Source of the DNA: Pseudomonas sp. L5B5
GTDB lineage: Bacteria; Pseudomonadota; Gammaproteobacteria; Pseudomonadales; Pseudomonadaceae
Assembly: GCF_020520285.1 (NCBI RefSeq)
Contig: NZ_CP084742.1
Coordinates: 3,844,001-3,908,000, forward strand
Length of the DNA: 64,000 bases
Reading direction: 5' to 3'
Both the position numbers and the translations under genes were made by a program. This document shows positions 8,833-20,032 of the stretch, piece after piece. How positions within the stretch are numbered: position 1 is the first letter of the stretch; each line of letters begins with the position of its first letter. The notes beneath the pieces are model-generated. The model searched no databases, was not told the origin of the DNA, and worked only from the letters and a program-made list of their open reading frames with translations.

Positions 8833-9720
8833 ATGGACATCAAGCAGCTGAAATTCCTCATCGCCCTCGACGAAACCCGCCACTTCGGCCAGGCCGCTGC
8901 CCGCTGCCACATCACCCAGCCGACCCTGTCGATGCGCCTGCGCAACCTCGAGGAAGAGCTCGACCTGCCACTGGTCAACCGCGGCCAGCGCTTCGAAGGC
9001 TTTACCGCACCCGGCGAGCGGGTCCTGGCCTGGGCCCGCACCGTGCTCACCGCCTACGACGGCTTGCTGGCCGAGGCCGCCGCCTGCCGGGGCAACCTGG
9101 TCGGCACCCTGCGCCTGGGCGTGGTGCCGCTGTCGAGTTTCGATCCGTTGCCGTTGATGCAGCGCTTGCATGCCGAACACCCGAACCTGCGCTTCGAGCT
9201 CTCGTCCCTTAGCTCGGAACAGATCCTCGAGCAACTGGCGAGCAATCGCCTGGACCTGGGCGTCTCTTACCTGGAACGCCTGGACAGCGAGCACTTCGAC
9301 TCCCTGACCCTGGCCCAGACCCGCATGGGGTTGTTGTACGACCAGCGGCATTTCAGCTTCGGCGAACCGCCCCTGAGCTGGGAGGCGCTGACCGAACTGC
9401 CCCTGGGCCTGCTGACCAGCGGCATGCATTTTCGCCAGTCCATCGACCACAACTTCCATATTCGCGGACTCCATCCCAGGCCAGTGGTCCAGACCGACGC
9501 CGTCCATCAGTTGGTGCAGATGGTCCATGGCGGCCTGTGCTGCGCGGTGATGCCCCTGGACAGTGGCCTTGAGGCCATGACCGAGCACCTGCGCCTGCAA
9601 CAGATCGAGGAGGCCCAGACCCTGGCCCGCCTGGGGCTGATCATGCGCCGCAGCGCCCCGCGCTCGGCCCTCGCCGAGGCCTGCTTCGCGCTGTATCGGA
9701 AATTGCTCGACGAGGCTTGA
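8833..9720 (+). CDS. LysR-family transcriptional regulator
   Basis: A 295-residue LTTR with an N-terminal winged helix (MDIKQLKFLIALDETRHFG, then TQPTLSMRLRNLEEEL) and a C-terminal substrate-binding effector domain. The HTH resembles the OxyR/CysB-like arm of the family, but the effector is unknown. It lies 254 bp upstream of, and in the same direction as, the molybdopterin oxidoreductase gene, an arrangement also found in P. aeruginosa. Control of that gene is plausible but unproven. The 254-bp gap contains no other credible gene. Confidence 0.85.
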   Translation: MDIKQLKFLIALDETRHFGQAAARCHITQPTLSMRLRNLEEELDLPLVNRGQRFEGFTAPGERVLAWARTVLTAYDGLLAEAAACRGNLVGTLRLGVVPLSSFDPLPLMQRLHAEHPNLRFELSSLSSEQILEQLASNRLDLGVSYLERLDSEHFDSLTLAQTRMGLLYDQRHFSFGEPPLSWEALTELPLGLLTSGMHFRQSIDHNFHIRGLHPRPVVQTDAVHQLVQMVHGGLCCAVMPLDSGLEAMTEHLRLQQIEEAQTLARLGLIMRRSAPRSALAEACFALYRKLLDEA

Positions 9721-9974
9721 TCGACGCCATCTATCAAAGGATCAGTACTAGCAATTAGACGCGACACAATGCCGCGCTTAGGCTTGCCTGCACTACCCCG
9801 CTGCCCCCGATGAACGCCCGTTGCCCGCCCTGCGCAGTGCCAGCCCCGCCACCATGCTCGCCCCTTGCGCATCCGCCAGACCCGGCAACGACCACGTCAT
9901 CACAGCCCCAACCTTGTCCGCCTGCCGCATCGAAACGTACTGCGGCTCGACAGCCCCGCGATGGAGAGTCGCCC

Positions 9975-12323
<2,349 letters not shown>

Positions 12324-12364
12324 TCCCTCGGCGATTGCACCACAGGAACTCCAGGCATGAAAAA

Positions 12365-12391
12365 GGCCGCCCTGCATGCAAGGGCGGCCTG
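12365..12391. terminator. Perfect 10-bp hairpin downstream of the oxidoreductase gene
   Basis: AGGCCGCCCT and AGGGCGGCCT pair around a 7-base loop. Five A residues precede the stem on the plus strand, so the T-tract of a classic terminator is on the minus-strand side. It probably ends or protects the 3' end of the plus-strand transcript, but its polarity is odd. Confidence 0.6.
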
Positions 12392-12547
12392 TCCGAAGTA
12401 GCTGTAGACCCACTAAAGCCAGTTAAGTTCCCGATTAAAAACAATAAGTTACGGGATTGTGTACAATTCGTGCTATTCGTCGGATTTCGTTTGTAAGCGC
12501 CGCGGCACAGCCTCAGGATCGCGCCGTCATCCCTTTGAGGCTCATGT

Positions 12548-13021
12548 ATGAAGTTCTCCTCGATTCTCTTGTTGTCCCTTGGCCTGGTCAGCGGCGTCGC
12601 CTCTGCCGGAGGCACCACTGAAGCAGGTGTGGGCGGCGCATTGGGCGGGGTTCTAGGCTCGGTGGTCGGTCAGCAGATCGGTGGCAATACCGGATCGGCC
12701 ATCGGCGCGGCCTTGGGCGGCGCAGGCGGCAGTGCGGTCGGTGCGGACAAGCGCAGCCGCGGCCAGGCAGCCATTGGCGGCGCCCTTGGCGCTGCAGGCG
12801 GCAACGTGGTGGGCCGCAGCATGGGCGGCAACACGGGCAGCCTGATCGGCGCAGCAGCAGGTGGCGGCGCCGGCGGTGCACTGGGCAACTACATGGGCAA
12901 TGAGAGCGCCCGCGAAGACCGCGACTACCGCCGTGATCGCGACCGCCGCTACTACCGCGACGGCCACCGTGGCCGTGGCCATGCCTACGGGCATCGCAAG
13001 CATCGTCATTATCGCGACTGA
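12548..13021 (+). CDS. Glycine-zipper envelope protein with basic/His-rich tail
   Basis: A 157-residue protein with a signal peptide (cleavage likely after VASA at about residue 20). It is followed by four glycine-rich segments of the glycine-zipper type (for example GGALGGVLGSVVGQQIGG), spaced by short basic linkers. Residues 118-157 form a charged Arg/Tyr/His tail (RRDRDRRYYRDGHRGRGH). There is no lipobox Cys, so it is probably periplasmic or an integral zipper protein rather than a lipoprotein. GAGG sits seven bases before the ATG. Function unknown; related proteins are linked to envelope stress and outer-membrane integrity. Confidence 0.75.
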   Translation: MKFSSILLLSLGLVSGVASAGGTTEAGVGGALGGVLGSVVGQQIGGNTGSAIGAALGGAGGSAVGADKRSRGQAAIGGALGAAGGNVVGRSMGGNTGSLIGAAAGGGAGGALGNYMGNESAREDRDYRRDRDRRYYRDGHRGRGHAYGHRKHRHYRD

Positions 13022-13163
13022 CTGTCGCCGCTGCCGCAGGCAACGAACGAGGCCGCAGGACTCGCCAGGCAGGCGCAACGGTGTATCAGTTGCACCGTTG
13101 ATTGCGCTCTAGCGTCTCCTGCGCAGACGATCGCAGCCTGGCAGCAGCTAAAGGCTCCAACGT

Positions 13164-13598
13164 TCACACCACCAGCAACTGCTCCAGCGCCGCCCGCAAT
13201 GCGGGCGGAATCGCTACCGGCTGGTTGGATGCCCGGTCCACGAACACATGGACGAAGCGTCCTGCCGCGCACGGCTCTCCCTCTCCCAGCTTGAACACCG
13301 CCAACTCATACTGCACCGAGCTGTTGCCCAGTTTGCCGACCCGCAGACCCACCTCGATGCATTCGGGAAAGGCGATGGAAGCAAAGTAGTCGCAGGCCGA
13401 ACTGACCACGAAACCCACCACCTCGCCATCGTGGATATCCAGACCGCCCTGTTCGATCAGGTAGGTGTTCACTGCCGTATCAAAGAAGCTGTAGTAGGTG
13501 ACGTTGTTCACATGGCCATAGGCGTCATTGTCGTGCCAGCGGGTGGTGATCGGCTGGAAATGACGGTAGTCGCCGCGTTGCGGCACAGGTTCGGACAT
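13164..13598 (-). CDS. 4-hydroxybenzoyl-CoA-type thioesterase
   Basis: A 144-residue hotdog-fold acyl-CoA thioesterase of the 4HBT/YbgC group. The catalytic-loop motif is WHDNDAYGHVNNVTYY, where the Asp acts in the family mechanism. It lies 55 bp downstream of the 3-hydroxyacyl-CoA dehydrogenase gene, on the same strand. Co-transcription is likely, consistent with acyl-CoA metabolism. The exact substrate is unknown. Confidence 0.88.
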   Translation of the reverse strand: MSEPVPQRGDYRHFQPITTRWHDNDAYGHVNNVTYYSFFDTAVNTYLIEQGGLDIHDGEVVGFVVSSACDYFASIAFPECIEVGLRVGKLGNSSVQYELAVFKLGEGEPCAAGRFVHVFVDRASNQPVAIPPALRAALEQLLVV

Positions 13599-13653
13599 CA
13601 GGGCTGTCTCCCATGGGCTGAAGATTGATCGCCGGGCATTTCACCCCAGGCGA

Positions 13654-14880
13654 CTAAACCTGGGCAAACCCTTTTCCGGCGGCGGCCAGCTCCTCGATCA
13701 GTTTCGCGGGCCGCCAATGGCCGCCCAGCCCGGCTTGCAGCTCCAGCAACCGGCGGCGGACCTGCTCCAGGCCCTGGCTGTCGGCCCAGCTCATCGGCCC
13801 GCCCCGCTCCCTGGGGAAGCCATAACCGTTGAGGTAGACCAGGTCGATGTCATGGGCCGAGCCGGCAATGCCCTCCTGGAGGATCTTCGCGCCCTCGTTG
13901 ACCAGGGCCAGCAGGCAGCGTTCGAGGATTTCCCCAGGACCGATGTCACGGCGCAGGTAGCCCAGGCCCTCACTGACCTGCTGCACCAGCGCATCGACCT
14001 CCAGGTCGTGCTCGGCCTGCCGGCTGCCGGGCTCGTAGTGGTAGTAGCCGTTGCCGCTTTTCTGACCGAAACGCCCCAGCTCGCACAAGCGATTGTCGAC
14101 CTGGACCTCTGGCACATCCTGGCCGATGCCACTCAGTTGCCGCGCGCGCCAGCCCAGGTCGACACCCACCACGTCGTACATGCGAAACGGCCCCATGGCA
14201 AAACCGAAGGCCTGCAGAGCACCATCCACCTGATAGGGAAAGGCTCCTTCGAGCAGCATCTTGCGGGCCTCGTGCACATAGGTGTTGAGCATGCGATTGC
14301 CAATGAAACCGAAGCAGTTGCCAGCCACCACGCTGACCTTGCCCATGCGCTGACCCAGTGCCAGTGCCGCATCCAGTACCGCGGGCGCGGTCTTGGCCGC
14401 GCGTACCACTTCCAGCAGTTTCATGATGTGCGCAGGACTGAAGAAGTGCAGGCCCAACACCTGGGGAGCGCGCCGGGTAACCGCAGCAATGGCGTCGATA
14501 TCCAGGGCAGAAGTGTTGCTGGCCAGGATCGCCGACGGCTTGAGCGTGTCATCCAGCTGACGAAAGATCTGCTGCTTGAGCTCGAGATTCTCATACACGG
14601 CCTCGATCACCAGGTCCGCATCGGCCAGCTGTGGATAACCTGGCGCGACGCCGATCCGTGCCAGGCGTGCGTCGGCTTCGGCCTGCTCGAGGCGCCCCTG
14701 GCGCACGTGGTGAGCATAGGTTTCGGCCACCGCCGCCAGCGCCTGCTGGAGCATCTGTGGATTGTTGTCCAGCCACAACACCGGCAGGCCGGCGTTGGCC
14801 AGGCACATGACGATGCCACGGCCCATGGTGCCGGCACCGATCACTGCGGCGCGCTGAATATCGAAGGCTGTCTGGCTCAT
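13654..14880 (-). CDS. 3-hydroxyacyl-CoA dehydrogenase
   Basis: A 408-residue NAD-dependent dehydrogenase. The N-terminal Rossmann motif is GAGTMGRGI. The conserved ALASNTSALDIDAIA and LGLHFFSPAHIMKLLEVV segments contain the catalytic His-Glu region. Two C-terminal 3HCDH domains follow (NGYGFPRERGGPM in the second). There is no enoyl-CoA hydratase domain, so it is the monofunctional two-domain-repeat form. It acts in beta-oxidation-like pathways. It precedes a thioesterase in the same operon; the acyl-CoA dehydrogenase found beside it in P. aeruginosa is not here. Confidence 0.92.
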   Translation of the reverse strand: MSQTAFDIQRAAVIGAGTMGRGIVMCLANAGLPVLWLDNNPQMLQQALAAVAETYAHHVRQGRLEQAEADARLARIGVAPGYPQLADADLVIEAVYENLELKQQIFRQLDDTLKPSAILASNTSALDIDAIAAVTRRAPQVLGLHFFSPAHIMKLLEVVRAAKTAPAVLDAALALGQRMGKVSVVAGNCFGFIGNRMLNTYVHEARKMLLEGAFPYQVDGALQAFGFAMGPFRMYDVVGVDLGWRARQLSGIGQDVPEVQVDNRLCELGRFGQKSGNGYYHYEPGSRQAEHDLEVDALVQQVSEGLGYLRRDIGPGEILERCLLALVNEGAKILQEGIAGSAHDIDLVYLNGYGFPRERGGPMSWADSQGLEQVRRRLLELQAGLGGHWRPAKLIEELAAAGKGFAQV

Positions 14881-14984
14881 GTCGACTCTCTGGTGGTGGA
14901 TCCCAAGACAGCCACCACCATAGTCAGGCGAACATCATTTTTGAAATTTATTCCTGTGATGCGCAACATTCAGCAAATGGATTT

Positions 14985-16919
14985 TCACTCGGGCAAATGG
15001 GCCGTGCACCACTCCCGCACGGCGCCATAGGGATACTCCTCCAGCGCCGCAAAACCGGCGATGCTCCTGGCCTTGAGCTTGGTGAACAACGGCACGCTGA
15101 TGCCACACAGGAAACGCGTCAGGCGTTCTGCCCCGGGCACATCGCCGGTGTGCTGCTGGTGCCTGTGGATAAAATTGCCGCACAGCCCCTCGAAATTTTT
15201 ATCCACAAGTGCCGGCAGCCCCGGCGGCGCGGGCAGCTGCGCCACCTGGCCCCGGCAGACCGAACAATGCCCACAGTGCCGGGGGGCCTGCTGGTCGCCG
15301 AAGTACTGCGCCAGGCGATACCCCAGGCACTGCTCGCTGGCGAACAGTTCGAGCATGGCGTGGATCCGCCTGACCTCGCCGGCCTCGTGGCAGGTGAAGT
15401 AGGCATGCAGCTCGGCACTCAGCGCCACTGGGTCGAAATCGCTCTGCAACAGGCTGTAGACCTCGGTCATCTGTTTGCTTTCCAGTTCCACCCAGCCTTT
15501 TTCCTGGAGGTAGTCCAGGGCCTTGACCACCCGCTGGCGCGGCGCCTGGCAGTGGGTATGGAGCGCGTCGAAATCCACCGTGGCCCAGGTCCTGGCCCGG
15601 CTCGAAGTGTGGAGGATGGCCTCGACGAAGTCCCGCCGCTCACCCTCGAAACGCGCCAGCAGGTCCGCCGGCTCCTGCAGCAACTTGAAACGGTACTCGG
15701 CGAAGTAGGCATAACGCGGGGCGATCAGGCCTCGCAGCTCCAGCTGCACAAGCAGGGTCTTGAGGGGCAACTGGCGGATATTGCTCTGGTCCGCCAGGGG
15801 CCCCAGCAGCAATTCCCACTGCCCCTGGGGCGCCGACGCCAGCAGCTCGTCCAGCACACAGCGGATTCCGCTCAGCTCCGGCGTATCCCCGTATACGAAG
15901 TTCTCCAGCACGTTGAGACTGTCGCGGTTGGCCAGCACCAGGCAGTCCGAGGGCTGGCCATCGCGCCCGGCGCGGCCGATTTCCTGGCTGTAGTTCTCGA
16001 TCGATTTGGGCAGGTCGAAGTGCACCACGTTGCGAATGTCGCTCTTGTCGATGCCCATGCCAAAGGCAATGGTAGCGACGATGCACTGGCTGTTGCCCGT
16101 CATGAAGTTTCGCTGGATCGACTCGCGCCGCTCGTGGGGCAAACCGGCGTGATAGGCCTGGGCAGCGATCCCGTGCTGCCCCAGGTATTCGGCGATCTGC
16201 TCGGCGGTCTTTTGCAGGGTGACGTAGACGATGCTCGGCTGGCCGATCCGCTCGCCCAGCCACTGCACCAGGCGCCGACGCTTATCGACACCCGCCACCG
16301 GTTCCACCAGCAGGTTGAGGTTGGGCCGATAGAAACCCGTGGTCACCACATCCTGCTGGGCAATGGCGAACTTGGCCTGCATATCGGCAATCACCTTGGG
16401 CGTGGCCGTGGCCGTCAGCAGCAGGGCCTGGGGAATGCGGAACTGGCGCTGGTAGTCGGGCAACTTGAGGTAGTCGGGCCGGAAGTTGTGGCCCCATTCG
16501 GAAATGCAGTGGGCCTCGTCCACCACCAGCAAGGAAATGGGCACCTGCTGCAGGAAGTTGCGAAAGCGCTCGTTCTTCAGGCGCTCCACCGAGATCATGA
16601 GGATCTTAAGCTCACCGGAACGAGCCCTGGCCATGACCTGGTTGGCCTCATCGCGGCCCTGGGCCGAGTCGATGCTAGCGGCGGCAATGCCGTGCCGTTG
16701 CAGAAAGGCCAGCTGGTCCTGCATCAGCGCCAGGAGCGGCGAGACCACCAGGGTCAGGTGCGGAAGCAGCAAGGCCGGCAGCTGGTAGCACAAGGACTTG
16801 CCGGAGCCGGTGGGAAAGATCGCCGCCGCCGAGCGCCCGGCCAGCACCGCGCTGACCGTGGCCTCCTGGCCCGGGCGAAAACCTGGATAACCGAAGACCT
16901 GTTCGAGAGTACTGTGCAT
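14985..16919 (-). CDS. RecQ-family ATP-dependent DNA helicase with C-terminal zinc module
   Basis: A 644-residue SF2 helicase. Motif I is FPTGSGKSLCYQLPA, motif II is VVDEAHCISEWGHNF (DEAH), and motif VI is QEIGRAGRDGQ. After the core (to about residue 350) comes a winged-helix-like region, then a four-Cys cluster at about residues 525-555 (QCLGYRLAQYFGD then CGHCSVC). In E. coli RecQ the zinc module directly follows the core and an HRDC domain ends the protein. Here the zinc cluster comes late and no HRDC is evident, so this is a RecQ paralogue rather than canonical RecQ. ATG 16919 has AAAGGAGT upstream; the longer frame from 17084 is rejected. Confidence 0.88.
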   Translation of the reverse strand: MHSTLEQVFGYPGFRPGQEATVSAVLAGRSAAAIFPTGSGKSLCYQLPALLLPHLTLVVSPLLALMQDQLAFLQRHGIAAASIDSAQGRDEANQVMARARSGELKILMISVERLKNERFRNFLQQVPISLLVVDEAHCISEWGHNFRPDYLKLPDYQRQFRIPQALLLTATATPKVIADMQAKFAIAQQDVVTTGFYRPNLNLLVEPVAGVDKRRRLVQWLGERIGQPSIVYVTLQKTAEQIAEYLGQHGIAAQAYHAGLPHERRESIQRNFMTGNSQCIVATIAFGMGIDKSDIRNVVHFDLPKSIENYSQEIGRAGRDGQPSDCLVLANRDSLNVLENFVYGDTPELSGIRCVLDELLASAPQGQWELLLGPLADQSNIRQLPLKTLLVQLELRGLIAPRYAYFAEYRFKLLQEPADLLARFEGERRDFVEAILHTSSRARTWATVDFDALHTHCQAPRQRVVKALDYLQEKGWVELESKQMTEVYSLLQSDFDPVALSAELHAYFTCHEAGEVRRIHAMLELFASEQCLGYRLAQYFGDQQAPRHCGHCSVCRGQVAQLPAPPGLPALVDKNFEGLCGNFIHRHQQHTGDVPGAERLTRFLCGISVPLFTKLKARSIAGFAALEEYPYGAVREWCTAHLPE

Positions 16920-17056
16920 GGGGTCACTCCTTTGACCGCTGACCATGCCTGAGACTAGCGCGGCAGGTCGGCGGATCGGGAAAAGGTCATGGGCAAAAGC
17001 GCTACCGGATGATACCGGCACACCGTGGCGGTGGCCGGTCCATCGACCAGGGGCGG

Positions 17057-18187
17057 CTAGCGCAGGCTGCGGCAGTCCAGCCATTGCACGCCATTGTGCA
17101 GATTTTCCTGGAACAACACCGGCAAGGCCTGGGCCGCCTTGGGATGGACGTCATGGAACAGGATGATGCCGCGCCGCCACAGCAGCATCAGCGTCTGCAC
17201 CCGCTGGGCGGCAGCCTGCGCACTGACCTTCTTGCTCCAGTCCTGGGAGTCGATGTTCCACAGCATCAGTTGCAGGCCGTGCCCCTTGAGAAAGGCGGCT
17301 GTGTCGCTGCGACGTTGCCCATAAGGTGGACGAAACAGCGGCAGGTACTCCCCTTCCAGACTACGCCCCGCCAGGCTGGCGCTGTTGACCAGCGAACCTT
17401 GCCACTGGCTCCAGGACGCATGGGATTTGTGCTCCCAACCATGCAGGCCCACGCACTGGCCGTCGTAGAGCTCTCGCACCTGGCCCGCCGAAGACGGGTC
17501 CAGGCGTGCCTGCAACGCGGTTCCCAGGACGAAGAACAGGCCATGCAGGTCATGGGCCCGCAGTACCGTCACCAGCTCGTCGCTATGGCCGCCACGGGGG
17601 CTCGGCCCATCGTCGAAGGTCAGCAGGAACTGCCGATCCGCCAGCTCGTCCCCCAGCTTCTCTGCCGGATCCATTCGCTGGATCTCGCTGCTGACCGTGG
17701 GGAACAACGCTGCCAGCCGTAGTTGCTCCTGCAGGTACTGCTGGTGGAAGCGGGCGCTGGCCTTCGCCCAGGCGTCATAGGTGGCCTTGCTCTCGCCGGT
17801 GAAACCCGCCACCAGCTGGCGCAGTTCGGCAAGGTTGCGCACGGGTTGGCAGAACGGCGCGGTGCCACAGTCGCGACTGGCCATCTGGTAGTTGACCAGC
17901 AGCAACGCCCAAAAACGCTGGCGTACCTGATTGACGGACTTGAGGTCCAGCTGCCTCACACCGAGTCGCTGCTTCAAGGCCCCCTCGTCGAGGTTTTCGC
18001 TGGCCAGCAGGGCCTTGCCGAACATCAGGATTTCAGCCCGGGAGGCCGTGTCGAATTCTTCCGTGCTGGCCAGGGGAGTCGGCCAGCCACTGCGATCGAT
18101 GGTGGCGAACACCAGTGGACCTGCCGCCTGGGCCAGGCCGCTGGACAGGCACAACGCCAGCAACCAGGGGAAAACAAGAATTCGCAT
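17057..18187 (-). CDS. Polysaccharide deacetylase family protein (exported)
   Basis: A 376-residue protein with a signal peptide (MRILVFPWLLALCLSSGLAQA). The C-terminal half has a NodB-type domain: motif 1 is LTFDDGPSPRGGHSDEL and motif 2 is GWEHKSHAS, supplying the catalytic Asp and metal-binding residues. RPPYGQRR is motif 3 and HDVHP is motif 5. The N-terminal ~170 residues match no domain I recognise. It is likely to de-N-acetylate a periplasmic glycan. ATG 18187 has GGAGGT five bases upstream and is preferred to ATG 18199. It probably shares a transcript with the upstream DUF2135/TPR gene. Confidence 0.85.
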   Translation of the reverse strand: MRILVFPWLLALCLSSGLAQAAGPLVFATIDRSGWPTPLASTEEFDTASRAEILMFGKALLASENLDEGALKQRLGVRQLDLKSVNQVRQRFWALLLVNYQMASRDCGTAPFCQPVRNLAELRQLVAGFTGESKATYDAWAKASARFHQQYLQEQLRLAALFPTVSSEIQRMDPAEKLGDELADRQFLLTFDDGPSPRGGHSDELVTVLRAHDLHGLFFVLGTALQARLDPSSAGQVRELYDGQCVGLHGWEHKSHASWSQWQGSLVNSASLAGRSLEGEYLPLFRPPYGQRRSDTAAFLKGHGLQLMLWNIDSQDWSKKVSAQAAAQRVQTLMLLWRRGIILFHDVHPKAAQALPVLFQENLHNGVQWLDCRSLR

Positions 18188-18250
18188 ATCAACCTCCATG
18201 AATGCACAGCGCCCCTGCCGGCGCGCTGTGCAACAACATCTAGCCTGGGA

Positions 18251-19417
18251 TCAGCGCTGCTGCAGCCGCTCTATCGCCTGGTCGTACACCGGGTTGGCCT
18301 TTTGCTCACGGGCCTGACGGTAATTTTCCAGTGCCATGGCGAACTGCCCGGCCTCCTCGAAGACCCGGCCCATGTCGTAGTAGGCACTGGCACGAATGGT
18401 CGCCGCCGCCGGCCCGCTGGCCAGGGCAATGGCCTGGCGATCGGCGAGTATGGCCTCATCCGGCCGGTTGTTCTTGCGATAGGCCAGGGCCAGGTTGCTG
18501 TAGGCCTGGGCATAACCCGGGTCCATCTCGATGGCCTGCTTGTAATAGATCCCAGCGCCACCGAAATCGCCTCTGCGGTAATACTCCTCGCCCTTGCGAT
18601 TGAGGGTTTTGGCATCCACCGGGCCGGCATCCTTGGCCACCACTTCGTCGATGGGCCGGGTACCGTCCAGCAGGGGATCGAAGCTGATCATGATGGGTTC
18701 CGGACCCCGGTTTTCCTGCAGGACGCGGTCGATATCCTGCAATTGCCCGGCTGCGCTCAGGCGAAACACTACCCACAGATTACCCTGGCGATTCTCCGGT
18801 ACCCGATAGCTGCGAATCAGCGACGGACCTTTGTAGACATGGACCCACGCCCGGCTGCGCCCCAGGTGCAGCGACTCGGGGTTGTTGCCATTGGTGAAGT
18901 CGTGCACGGCGAACACATAGGCGTCCCCGGGCACTGGCTCGTCGATGGTGATGGTTTCCGGCCCGCCACTGTCGGTGCTGTCCACATCCAACCGGGCCCC
19001 CTGGCCCTTGCCGGTGCCGAAATACAGCAGCTTGTGCGGGTAGGCCAGGTAGGTATCCAGGTCCTGTCCCGGTGCGCTCCAGCTCAGCACTATTCGCAGG
19101 CTTCGCGGATCTTGCAGCACCGGGCTCATGGCCAGGCCAAGCCCCTGGCACGGGCATTTGACTCGCAGGTCGGCGTAGCCCTGCTTGCGCAGCAGCAATT
19201 CGCCGGCCGCACCCTCGGCGTCCTCCAGGACCGCTCGCCCTTGGGCGTCGGTACGCCCCGAGACCTGGCTCTTGTCCTGCTGCAACTGCACCTGGACATC
19301 AGCCAGCGGCGAATCCTTGACCACCGCGTCCAGCACCTGGATCGACAACGCCTGGGCCTGCGCCGCACCCATCGCCATTCCTAGCCACAACACCGCCGCC
19401 AGGCGAAAAAAAGCCAT
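18251..19417 (-). CDS. DUF2135 (YfaP-like) and TPR-repeat exported protein
   Basis: A 388-residue protein with a signal peptide (MAFFRLAAVLWLGMAMGAAQA). A carboxypeptidase-regulatory-like beta domain is followed by a YfaP/DUF2135 region (SWSAPGQDLDTYLAYPH, VDSTDSGGPETITI). TPR repeats occupy the C-terminal third (IYYKQAIEMDPGYAQAYSNL is one repeat). It is probably a periplasmic protein-interaction factor; no enzymatic motif is visible. It is upstream of the polysaccharide deacetylase on the same strand, with a 63-bp gap. The longer frame from 19489 is rejected because it lacks a signal peptide at its start. Confidence 0.78.
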   Translation of the reverse strand: MAFFRLAAVLWLGMAMGAAQAQALSIQVLDAVVKDSPLADVQVQLQQDKSQVSGRTDAQGRAVLEDAEGAAGELLLRKQGYADLRVKCPCQGLGLAMSPVLQDPRSLRIVLSWSAPGQDLDTYLAYPHKLLYFGTGKGQGARLDVDSTDSGGPETITIDEPVPGDAYVFAVHDFTNGNNPESLHLGRSRAWVHVYKGPSLIRSYRVPENRQGNLWVVFRLSAAGQLQDIDRVLQENRGPEPIMISFDPLLDGTRPIDEVVAKDAGPVDAKTLNRKGEEYYRRGDFGGAGIYYKQAIEMDPGYAQAYSNLALAYRKNNRPDEAILADRQAIALASGPAAATIRASAYYDMGRVFEEAGQFAMALENYRQAREQKANPVYDQAIERLQQR

Positions 19418-19650
19418 AACAAAATCCCTGTAACCGAAGGTGATGGCAGCTCGATTCCAGCCCGCCAGCCAGCGGCGCACCATACACATTTTTGCCCGTC
19501 AATGCTCGGCCCAAGGCAGGAAAATGGCGCGCAATGGGACACAGTCGAACCTTTGCAAAAACTGGCCAGAAGACGGTCCCGGGGCTTGAAAAACCCCCAC
19601 CGGATCGCCTTACACTCCCCCCCCTTCCAAGAGCTGCCGCGAACGTGACC

Positions 19651-20004
19651 ATGCACCTGGCCCCCGGCTTTCCCGACGACGCCCCCATGCGCCAGCTGAT
19701 GCAGCTGCTGCATGAAGAAATCGGCCTGCCCGAACGCAAGACCCTGCACCTGGCGACCGCGATCAACCTCGACCTGGGTTGCGACGGTGCCGATGCCCGA
19801 CACCTGCTGCTGGCCCTGGAGGAGCAGTTCGACCTCGATTTTTTCGACTTCGACAGCTATCGCTACTTCCAGCCCGAAGGTTTCGATCCGTTTCTCAAGC
19901 GCCGCGCCAAGGGCCGCAGCGACAAACTGCCGTTGACCATCGGCATGCTGTACCAGGCGATCAGGCTGCGCCGCTGGGATACCCGGGAACTGGAAAGCCT
20001 CTAG
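19651..20004 (+). CDS. DUF1493 family small acidic protein
   Basis: A 117-residue protein with an acyl-carrier-protein-like helical fold predicted for DUF1493. It contains LALEEQFDLDFFDFDSYRYF, which resembles the region after the ACP attachment site. The pre-motif position reads DGADARHLL instead of DSL, so no phosphopantetheine serine is evident. GTG 19645 is an alternative start two codons upstream. It lies 28 bp before the DMT transporter gene. Function unknown. Confidence 0.7.
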   Translation: MHLAPGFPDDAPMRQLMQLLHEEIGLPERKTLHLATAINLDLGCDGADARHLLLALEEQFDLDFFDFDSYRYFQPEGFDPFLKRRAKGRSDKLPLTIGMLYQAIRLRRWDTRELESL

Positions 20005-20032
20005 GACGTACAACAAAAACAAGGAAGAAACC

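Noticed and set aside
13022..13163. Possible REP unit or small RNA downstream of the glycine-zipper gene
   Set aside because: Only a degenerate CGCAGCCTGGCAGC fragment; the symmetry is too weak to support a feature.
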